Assembly: GCA_955652795.1 (NCBI GenBank)
Contig: CATPBQ010000344.1
Location: 1-5,471, forward strand
DNA length: 5,471 nucleotides
From: an uncultured Steroidobacteraceae bacterium
Lineage (GTDB): Bacteria > Pseudomonadota > Gammaproteobacteria > Steroidobacterales > Steroidobacteraceae
Reading direction: 5' to 3'
Position 1 is the first letter of the stretch, and each line of letters begins with the position of its first letter. Below the pieces are notes generated by a model. The model worked only from the letters and a program-made list of their open reading frames with translations. It was not told the DNA's origin and did no database searches. Below, in pieces: positions 1 through 4,840 of the stretch. A program made the position numbers and the translations under genes.

Positions 1-914
1 AGGTGCTGCGCGCCAGGGAGCGCGACGTCGCAGGCGTCGTCAAGACCGGCCGCACGCACCTGATGGACGCCGTGCCGGTGACGCTGGCACAGGAGTTGTC
101 GGGCTGGCGCACCCAGATCGAGAGCGGCGTGGCACGGCTGAAGTCCGTGGAGCCGCGCCTGCTGGCGCTGGCGCAGGGCGGCACCGCGGTCGGCACCGGC
201 ATCAACGCGCATCCGGAGTTTGGCAGGCGATTCTGCGAGCAACTCGCCGCGCTTACCGGCGTAGAGTTCGCGCCGGCGCGCAACTACTTCGAGGCGCTGT
301 CGACGCAGGACACGGCGGTGGAGCTGTCCGGACAGTTGAAGGTGATCGCCGTGAGCCTCATGAAGATCGCCAACGACCTGCGCTGGATGAACAGTGGGCC
401 GCTCGCGGGGCTCGGCGAGATTGCACTGCCGGCCCTGCAACCGGGCAGCAGCATCATGCCCGGCAAGGTGAATCCGGTAATCCCGGAGGCCACCACCATG
501 GTGGCCGCGCAGGTGATCGGAAACGATGCCACCATCACCGTCGCGGGGCAGTCGGGTAACTTCCAGCTGAACGTCATGCTGCCGGTGATCGCGCACAATC
601 TCCTGCAGAGCATCCAGCTGCTGGCAAATGCGGCGCGGGTGCTGGCCGACAGCGCCATCGCGGGTTTCAAGGTGAACGAGGCGCGGCTCGCCGAGGCGCT
701 CGAGCGCAATCCCATTCTGGTGACCGCGCTGAATCCCGTGATCGGCTACGAAAAGGGCGCAGCCATTGCCAAGAAGGCGTACGCGGAAGGGCGGCCGATC
801 CGTGAGGTCGCAGCTGAGCTGACCGATTTGCCGCGTGAGCAATTGGCGCGGCTCCTGGATCCGGCAGAGCTCACCAGCGGCGGGATCAAGGGCGGCACCA
901 GCGGCGGGGGTTGA
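1..914 (+). CDS. fumC: Class II fumarate hydratase, C-terminal part (5' end outside window)
   Basis: Fumarase interconverts fumarate and L-malate in the cytosolic TCA cycle; class II enzymes are iron-independent homotetramers. The window holds about 304 codons of a family usually near 460 residues, so roughly the first third is missing. The reading frame is open from the first bases, and the GTG at 3 is an internal Val, not a start. Visible landmarks are GRTHLMDA (nt 48-71; its His at 57-59 matches the His188 region of E. coli FumC), the GGTAVGTG helix, and the fumarase/aspartase superfamily signature GSSIMPGKVNP at 444-476, whose serine loop carries the catalytic base. SGNFQLNV and NPILVTALNPVIGYEKGA are also typical of FumC. 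The protein ends in a Gly-rich tail (GGIKGGTSGGG). The G-rich DNA encoding that tail doubles as the probable ribosome binding site of the next gene. The superfamily also contains aspartase and argininosuccinate lyase, but the overall match to FumC is much closer. Confidence 0.95.
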   Translation, partial: VLRARERDVAGVVKTGRTHLMDAVPVTLAQELSGWRTQIESGVARLKSVEPRLLALAQGGTAVGTGINAHPEFGRRFCEQLAALTGVEFAPARNYFEALSTQDTAVELSGQLKVIAVSLMKIANDLRWMNSGPLAGLGEIALPALQPGSSIMPGKVNPVIPEATTMVAAQVIGNDATITVAGQSGNFQLNVMLPVIAHNLLQSIQLLANAARVLADSAIAGFKVNEARLAEALERNPILVTALNPVIGYEKGAAIAKKAYAEGRPIREVAAELTDLPREQLARLLDPAELTSGGIKGGTSGGG

Positions 915-915
915 G

Positions 916-1575
916 TTGGCAGGCGCGGCAGCGAACCGCGACTGGGCGCAGATCATCCGCGCGCGACTCGCCGGCTCCACGCCCCGACACGAGGTGTCGG
1001 AATGGCTGGTACCCGGCCTGTTTGAGCCCATTGATCAGTCGCAGCGGCGCCTCTTCCCGCAGGACCCCGTGCCGGCCGCCGTACTCATGCCGCTGGTCGA
1101 GCGGCCCGAGCTCACGGTGCTGTTCACGCAACGTGCGACTCAGTTGCGCAATCATGCCGGCCAGATCAGTTTTCCGGGCGGGCGCATCGAGAGCGCGGAC
1201 GGCAGCCCGGTGGCGGCGGCACTGCGCGAAGCGCGTGAGGAGATCGGTCTCGCCGAGCGCTTCGTATCGGTAATCGGCTACCTGCCCGACCACCTCGTGA
1301 ACACCGGCTTTCGCGTCACGCCGGTGGTGGCCTTCGTGCAGCCGGGTTTCGAGCTGCTGCCCGACGCCCAGGAGGTTGAGGACACCTTCGAGGTGCCGCT
1401 CGGTTACCTGTTCGATCCCGCCAATCATCACCGGCACCGCCGCCGCACCCCTGTCAGCGCCGAGGAGGTGGAGTTTTGCGACATCCCCTTCGGCGACCGC
1501 AATATCTGGGGAGCCACCGCCGGGATGCTCCTCACCCTCTATCGGCTGTGTGCCGGACCGCGCGCCGATGAGTGA
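916..1575 (+). CDS. nudL: Nudix hydrolase, probable CoA pyrophosphatase (NudL/PCD1 group)
   Basis: Members of this group hydrolyse the pyrophosphate bond of CoA and its derivatives to 3',5'-ADP and 4'-phosphopantetheine; the substrate here is inferred. The 219-residue product shows the group-specific block LFTQRATQLRNHAGQISFPGG (about residues 69-89), followed by the Nudix helix LREAREEIGL (103-112), where Glu105, Glu108 and Glu109 should bind metal. NIWGATAGM (197-204) matches the C-terminal WGxTAG motif of E. coli NudL (192 aa). I chose the TTG at 916 as start. It lies one base after the fumC stop, has GGGGG at 906-910 upstream, and retains the N-terminal helix (RDWAQIIRARL) seen in relatives. 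The frame is open back to a GTG at 835, but that segment reads like an out-of-frame shadow of fumC. A GTG at 994 would give a shorter protein. A His/Arg-rich loop (HHRHRRR, 171-177) stands out; relatives vary in length there. Confidence 0.88.
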   Translation: MAGAAANRDWAQIIRARLAGSTPRHEVSEWLVPGLFEPIDQSQRRLFPQDPVPAAVLMPLVERPELTVLFTQRATQLRNHAGQISFPGGRIESADGSPVAAALREAREEIGLAERFVSVIGYLPDHLVNTGFRVTPVVAFVQPGFELLPDAQEVEDTFEVPLGYLFDPANHHRHRRRTPVSAEEVEFCDIPFGDRNIWGATAGMLLTLYRLCAGPRADE

Positions 1576-2398
1576 TGCCGAACGCGCCCTGAGCGCGCTG
1601 CTTGCGCTGATGGCGCGCCTGCGCGATCCGCAGCGGGGCTGTCCCTGGGATCGCGAACAGACCTTCAGCAGCATCGCCCCTTACACCATCGAGGAAGCCT
1701 ACGAAGTCGCCGACGCCATCGAGCGTGGAGAGCACCAACAGCTGCGCGATGAACTCGGTGATCTGCTGTTTCAGGTGGTGTTTCACGCGCGCATGGCCGA
1801 GGAGCGCGGTTGGTTCGACTTCGCCGCGGTCGCCACCGCGATTCACGACAAGCTCGTGCGTCGCCATCCGCACGTGTTCGCGGGCGCCTCGCCCGCGCCC
1901 GAGGAACTGGTGCGCGTGTGGGAGGAACACAAGGCGCAGGAGCGCGCCGAGTCCGCCCTCGGCGGGCCGGCGGCGGAGGGCACCGTGTTGGCCGGCGTCC
2001 CCAGGGCGCTGCCGGCGCTGGTGCGCGCGGCGAAGCTCGGCCGCCGGGCGGCGCGCGTGGGCTTTGACTGGCCGGATGCGCAACCGGTGCGGGCCAAGGT
2101 GCTGGAGGAACTGCACGAGATGGACGCCGCGCTCGCCGCCGCAAGCGGTGCCGGCGAGGCGGGCAGCGATGCCGGCGGGGTCGCCGAGGAGCTCGGGGAT
2201 CTGCTGTTTTCCATCGTGAACTGGAGCCGGCACCTGAAGCTCGACGCGGAAGGGGCGCTGCGGGCGGCGAATGCCAAGTTCGAGCGGCGCTTTGCCCGCA
2301 TGGAGTCACTCGCCCGCGCACGCGGCCTCGATCTCAAAGGCCTGTCAGCGGCCGAGTGGGATGCCTTGTGGGGCGAAGCAAAACTGAACTGCACCTGA
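1568..2398 (+). CDS. mazG: Nucleoside triphosphate pyrophosphohydrolase MazG
   Basis: MazG converts NTPs and dNTPs to the monophosphates plus pyrophosphate. In E. coli it is linked to removal of aberrant nucleotides and to lowering ppGpp during starvation. The product is 276 residues (E. coli MazG 263) and has both tandem MazG domains. Domain 1 has GCPWDREQT (24-32), the metal motif EEAYE (42-46) and ELGDLLFQVVFHARM (62-76). Domain 2 has KLGRRAARVGFDW (156-168), EELHE (180-184), EELGDLLFSIVNWSRHL (207-223) and the KFERRF motif (237-242). Both acidic EExxE/ExxD sets are intact, so both domains look catalytically competent. A Gly/Ala-rich stretch (about 190-205) sits between the two metal motifs of domain 2. 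The ATG at 1568 overlaps the end of the Nudix gene by 8 nt (ATGAGTGA), which suggests translational coupling; there is no strong ribosome binding site of its own. The open frame extends upstream to 1376, but that part is a shadow of the Nudix gene. Confidence 0.95.
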   Translation: MSDAERALSALLALMARLRDPQRGCPWDREQTFSSIAPYTIEEAYEVADAIERGEHQQLRDELGDLLFQVVFHARMAEERGWFDFAAVATAIHDKLVRRHPHVFAGASPAPEELVRVWEEHKAQERAESALGGPAAEGTVLAGVPRALPALVRAAKLGRRAARVGFDWPDAQPVRAKVLEELHEMDAALAAASGAGEAGSDAGGVAEELGDLLFSIVNWSRHLKLDAEGALRAANAKFERRFARMESLARARGLDLKGLSAAEWDALWGEAKLNCT

Positions 2399-2462
2399 AC
2401 ATAACAGGCGGTTGCTGAAAGTCGCAGCTCAACACACGAATGCGCTACGCTTGCTCGCACGC
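2399..2462 (+). other. Spacer between mazG and the PepSY gene; possible promoter region
   Basis: This is the largest gap between genes in the window. The 60 bases from 2381 to 2440 contain 31 A/T, clearly more than the GC-rich flanks, as expected where a new promoter would lie. I found no convincing -35/-10 pair. CATAAC (2400-2405) and TACGCT (2446-2451) are partial -10 matches without a properly spaced -35 element. The region also holds the imperfect dyad annotated separately. Confidence 0.35.
2411..2433 (+). promoter_or_regulatory. Imperfect inverted repeat / small hairpin upstream of the PepSY gene
   Basis: GTT-GCTG (2411-2417) pairs with CAGC-CT bulge-AAC (2425-2433 on the same strand: CAGC, then TC, then AAC), giving a 7-bp stem with a 2-nt bulge and a 7-nt loop (AAAGTCG). 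No T-run follows, so it is not a standard intrinsic terminator. It could be an operator, a weak mRNA structure after mazG, or chance. Confidence 0.25.
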
Positions 2463-2750
2463 ATGAACGCGTGGCGCGCTGCTGTCCTCTTCTTATGGCT
2501 GCCCGTGGTTGGCGCGAGCGCCGCCGCGCCCGCCGCGGCCAGGGAACCGGTCGGCCGCACGGTGGTAGCGAGCGCGGTGGTTTCGATGGACCAGGCCGTC
2601 AAGATGGTTGAACAGCGCTTTCACGCGCGCGTGGTGAAAGCCGAGGCGCAGAAGGACAACGGCCGCACCGTCTACGTGTTGAGGCTCCTCAACGACTCGG
2701 GCAAGGTCTGGACGGTGCGTGTGGATGCGGCGGACGGGTCGGTGCAGTAG
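2463..2750 (+). CDS. Small exported PepSY-domain protein
   Basis: The 95-residue product has a signal peptide: a short positive start (MNAWR), a hydrophobic core (AAVLFLWLPVVGASA) and Ala-rich candidate cleavage sites (ASA near 18-20, or PAAA near 23-26). The mature part is one PepSY-type domain (about 41-94), with a helix SMDQAVKMVEQRF followed by strands ending VYVLRLLNDSGKVWTVRVDAADGSV; the final xVDAxxGxV pattern is characteristic. PepSY domains occur in the propeptides of M4 peptidases, where they inhibit the enzyme, and as small periplasmic proteins near two-component systems. The biochemical role here is unknown. I placed the start at the ATG at 2463 because the signal peptide begins there. 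The frame is open to a TTG at 2412, but that extension would bury the signal peptide. No clear ribosome binding site precedes the ATG. The gene lies 23 nt before the response regulator and is probably co-transcribed with it, so a role in modulating the neighbouring kinase is a reasonable inference. Confidence 0.82.
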   Translation: MNAWRAAVLFLWLPVVGASAAAPAAAREPVGRTVVASAVVSMDQAVKMVEQRFHARVVKAEAQKDNGRTVYVLRLLNDSGKVWTVRVDAADGSVQ

Positions 2751-2762
2751 GCGCGCAGGCAA

Positions 2763-2769
2763 AAGGGGG
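2763..2769 (+). promoter_or_regulatory. Ribosome binding site of the phoP-like gene
   Basis: AAGGGGG lies 4 nt before the ATG at 2774. It is the clearest purine-rich Shine-Dalgarno-like element in this operon. The PepSY gene and the kinase gene both have weaker leaders. Confidence 0.6.
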
Positions 2770-2773
2770 CGGC

Positions 2774-3460
2774 ATGCGCGTACTGGTGGTCGAAGACGAA
2801 GCGGCATTGCGCGACTCGCTGAAGGAGCGGCTCGGCGAGGCAGGTTTTTCGGTGGACGTGGCGCGCGACGGCAACGAGGGGCTGTTCGCCGGGCTGGAAT
2901 ATCCCCTGGACGTCGCCATCGTCGACCTCGGGCTGCCGAACCTTCCCGGCCTGGAAGTGATCCGCCGGCTGCGGGCGGCACGCAAGACGTACCCAATCCT
3001 GATCCTCACGGCGCGCGACAACTGGCAGGACAAGGTCGAGGGGCTGCAGGCGGGCGCGGATGACTACGTCGCCAAGCCCTTTCACTTCGAGGAGGTGCTC
3101 GCGCGGGTGCAGGCGCTGCTGCGCCGGGCGGGCGGCTGGGCGAGCCCGCAGCTCAATTGCGGAGCGGTCGTGCTGGACACGCGCGCACAAACCGTGGAAG
3201 TGAGCGGTGCACCCGTGGAGCTCACCACATTCGAGTACCGCATCCTCGAGCATCTGATGCTGCGCGCCGGGGATGTGATCTCCAAGACGGAATTGACCGA
3301 GCGCCTGTACGATCAGGACTTCGAGCGCGACAGCAACGTCATCGAAGTCCTGGTCGGGCGCCTGCGCCGCAAGCTCGACCCACAGGACGAGTTGCGTCCC
3401 ATCGAGACGCTGCGCGGTCGGGGTTATCGGTTCGCGCTGCCGCGCGACACTGCCTCATAG
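2774..3460 (+). CDS. phoP: PhoP-like response regulator (OmpR family)
   Basis: A two-component transcription factor of 228 residues with an N-terminal receiver domain (1-118) and a C-terminal winged-helix DNA-binding domain (about 127-224). Receiver residues are complete: acidic pocket Glu7/Asp8, phosphoacceptor Asp51 (IVDLGLP), Thr79, Tyr98 and Lys101 (YVAKPF). The stretch NWQDKVEGLQAGADDYVAKPFHFEEV is close to the matching part of E. coli PhoP (SWQDKVEVLSAGADDYVTKPFHIEEV). The start MRVLVVED is also shared, which is why I call it PhoP-like rather than generic OmpR. The effector domain has LTTFEYRILEHLM, the recognition-helix region SNVIEVLVGRLRRKL, and the wing motif TLRGRGYRF. Its partner is the kinase encoded 29 nt downstream. 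In enteric bacteria PhoP controls genes for Mg2+ uptake and envelope modification; the regulon here is unknown. The tail after the wing (ALPRDTAS) is short and unremarkable. Confidence 0.9.
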   Translation: MRVLVVEDEAALRDSLKERLGEAGFSVDVARDGNEGLFAGLEYPLDVAIVDLGLPNLPGLEVIRRLRAARKTYPILILTARDNWQDKVEGLQAGADDYVAKPFHFEEVLARVQALLRRAGGWASPQLNCGAVVLDTRAQTVEVSGAPVELTTFEYRILEHLMLRAGDVISKTELTERLYDQDFERDSNVIEVLVGRLRRKLDPQDELRPIETLRGRGYRFALPRDTAS

Positions 3461-3475
3461 GCGGCCCGGCGCCGC
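3461..3475 (+). promoter_or_regulatory. GC-rich intercistronic hairpin between phoP-like and phoQ-like genes
   Basis: GCGGC (3461-3465) and GCCGC (3471-3475) form a perfect 5-bp stem around a 5-nt loop (CCGGC), immediately after the response regulator stop codon. An overlapping 10-bp palindrome, GCCGCGCGGC (3471-3480), offers a competing fold. No T-run follows, so this is not an intrinsic terminator. It lies 10-29 nt upstream of the GTG start of the kinase, where it could affect ribosome access or mRNA processing. In DNA this GC-rich, chance cannot be excluded. Confidence 0.35.
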
Positions 3476-3489
3476 GCGGCAGAGCCCAA

Positions 3490-4830
3490 GTGCACTCGCT
3501 CAGTCGGCGGCTGCTGGTTTCGGTCTCCGTGCCGCTGGCGTTGTTCTTCGGCGTGATGATGCTGGTGCTGGACACCGGCTTTCGGGCGCTCTCGGAACGC
3601 TCGCTGCGCGAGCTGCTCGACTCGCAGATGGTATCGCTGATTGCGGCCGCCGACCCACAGCCGGACGGCAGTTATGCCCCGACCCCGCAGGAGCTCGATC
3701 CACGGCTGGCGACCCCGCGCTCGGGACTGTACGCGGAGATCCGCTCGCAACATCACCTGTGGCGCTCGCCTTCGACGGCGGGCCTGTCCAGCGATTTCGG
3801 AGCGCTGCTCGTGCCCGGCGAGCGCAACCTCGTGTACGCGGCCTTCGGTCATGACCGCGTGGCGATCGAGAGCCGCGCGATCCAGTTCGCGGACGACCCC
3901 AAGGGCACGCGCGCGCTCACCTTCAGCGTTGCAGTCAGCCTCAGCCCCTATGAGGAGCAGCAGTGGCGCTTCCGGCGGGAGCTGATCGGCTCGTTCGCCG
4001 GACTCATGCTGGTGCTGCTCGCGACCCTTGCGGCGCTGCTGCGCTGGGTCCTCGGACCGGTACGGCGGATGGAGCGGGAGATTCACGAAGTGGAGGAGGG
4101 GCGCTGTGAGACGCTCGGCTCAGGCTACCCGCGCGAGTTGTCCGGGGTGGCGACCAACCTCAACGCGCTGCTGCTCGGGGAGCGCAAGCGCGTCGCCCGC
4201 TACCGCGACACGCTCGGCAATCTGGCGCACAGTCTGAAGACGCCGCTCGCCGTCATGCGTTCGAGTCTGTCCGCGGGAGCTGAGTCAGGCGCCGTGGGTG
4301 CGGAGATCGACCGCATGACCGGCATCATCGAGCACCAGTTGAAGCGTGCCGCCGCTTCCGGCGGCGCACTGCTCGGGCAGGCGCCGGTGGAGGTGGCGCA
4401 AGTGGCGGCCGAGCTGCGCGGCACGCTGCTGAAGGTGTACGCGCGCAAGGACCTGTCGCTCGAGCTCGCGATCGCGCCCGCAACGCTGTTCATCGGTGAT
4501 CGCGGCGACCTGACGGAGCTGATGGGAAACCTGCTCGACAACGCCTGCAAGTGGTGCCGCAGCCGGGTGCGCCTCACGGCGAGCAGTGACGAGAGCGCAG
4601 GTCCGCGCGAGCGACTGACCCTGGTCGTAGAGGACGACGGAGCGGGTATTTCCGCGGACGACCGCGCGCGCGTGCTCGAGCGCGGCGTGCGTGCGGACCA
4701 GAACGTGCCGGGCCATGGGTTGGGCCTCGCCATGGTGCACGATACGGTGGACCTGTACGGCGGGCAGCTCTCGATCGACTCATCCCCGCTCGGTGGCGCG
4801 CGCTTCTCGTTGCGGCTGCCGGGACGCTGA
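3490..4830 (+). CDS. phoQ: PhoQ-like membrane sensor histidine kinase
   Basis: Partner kinase of the adjacent regulator: it autophosphorylates on His and transfers phosphate to the regulator's Asp. With the GTG at 3490 as start it is 446 residues (E. coli PhoQ 486). Order: short cytoplasmic tail, TM1 (about 8-29), periplasmic sensor domain (30-164), TM2 (165-187), HAMP-like linker starting LGPVRRME, dimerisation/phosphoacceptor helix with NLAHSLKTPLAVMRSSL (His247), and an ATPase domain with N box MGNLLDNACKW (Asn347, Asn351), G1 box EDDGAGI (381-387) and G2 box GHGLGLAM (408-415). The HSLKTPL box and the Cys-containing N box follow E. coli PhoQ rather than the common HELRTPL type. The sensor domain keeps a SVAV...P strand (146-153), but the acidic cluster that precedes it in E. 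coli is reduced to Asp135-Asp136 with Lys138 and Arg141 nearby. The frame is open back to 3157, but that part is a shadow of the regulator gene. No ATG offers a start before TM1, and the ribosome binding site is weak (AGAG at 3481-3484). Confidence 0.88.
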   Translation: MHSLSRRLLVSVSVPLALFFGVMMLVLDTGFRALSERSLRELLDSQMVSLIAAADPQPDGSYAPTPQELDPRLATPRSGLYAEIRSQHHLWRSPSTAGLSSDFGALLVPGERNLVYAAFGHDRVAIESRAIQFADDPKGTRALTFSVAVSLSPYEEQQWRFRRELIGSFAGLMLVLLATLAALLRWVLGPVRRMEREIHEVEEGRCETLGSGYPRELSGVATNLNALLLGERKRVARYRDTLGNLAHSLKTPLAVMRSSLSAGAESGAVGAEIDRMTGIIEHQLKRAAASGGALLGQAPVEVAQVAAELRGTLLKVYARKDLSLELAIAPATLFIGDRGDLTELMGNLLDNACKWCRSRVRLTASSDESAGPRERLTLVVEDDGAGISADDRARVLERGVRADQNVPGHGLGLAMVHDTVDLYGGQLSIDSSPLGGARFSLRLPGR

Positions 4831-4840
4831 CGGCGCGCCG
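4831..4840. repeat. 10-bp perfect palindrome between convergent stop codons
   Basis: CGGCGCGCCG reads the same on both strands and fills the whole gap between the kinase stop (TGA, 4828-4830) and the dehydrogenase stop (4841-4843, minus strand). As RNA it could fold only into a 3-bp stem with a 4-nt loop and has no T-run on either side, so it is not a convincing bidirectional terminator. Function unknown; possibly chance in GC-rich DNA. Confidence 0.4.

Noticed and set aside
835..915. GTG start at 835 for the Nudix gene, overlapping fumC
   Set aside because: The added residues read as low-complexity shadow of the fumC 3' end, and the TTG at 916 has a G-rich leader and keeps the conserved N-terminal helix.
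886..1674. Minus-strand open frame of 262 codons opposite the Nudix gene
   Set aside because: The forward strand carries a clear Nudix protein. The antisense product shows no recognisable motif, and long antisense frames are expected in GC-rich coding DNA.
2410..2426. Possible PhoP box (direct hexamer repeat) before the PepSY gene
   Set aside because: The visible repeat GTTGC-N5-GTCGC has a 10-nt pitch and poor resemblance to the GTTTA-type half-sites with an 11-nt pitch; not enough to call a site.
1532..2460. Several minus-strand open frames (205-233 codons) opposite mazG
   Set aside because: They overlap one another and an intact two-domain MazG, have low-complexity Arg/Pro/Ala-rich translations, and lack supporting motifs.
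3461..3480. Intrinsic terminator between the phoP-like and phoQ-like genes
   Set aside because: The hairpin has no following T-run, and the kinase starts 10 nt after the palindrome, so termination here is unlikely.
3157..3489. N-terminal extension of the kinase frame into the response regulator gene
   Set aside because: The 111 extra codons are an alternative-frame reading of a conserved effector domain. The GTG at 3490 places TM1 at the N-terminus as in PhoQ.
3424..4086. Minus-strand open frame of 220 codons opposite the kinase sensor region
   Set aside because: A shadow of the kinase gene; the translation is rich in Arg, Gln and His with no domain signature.
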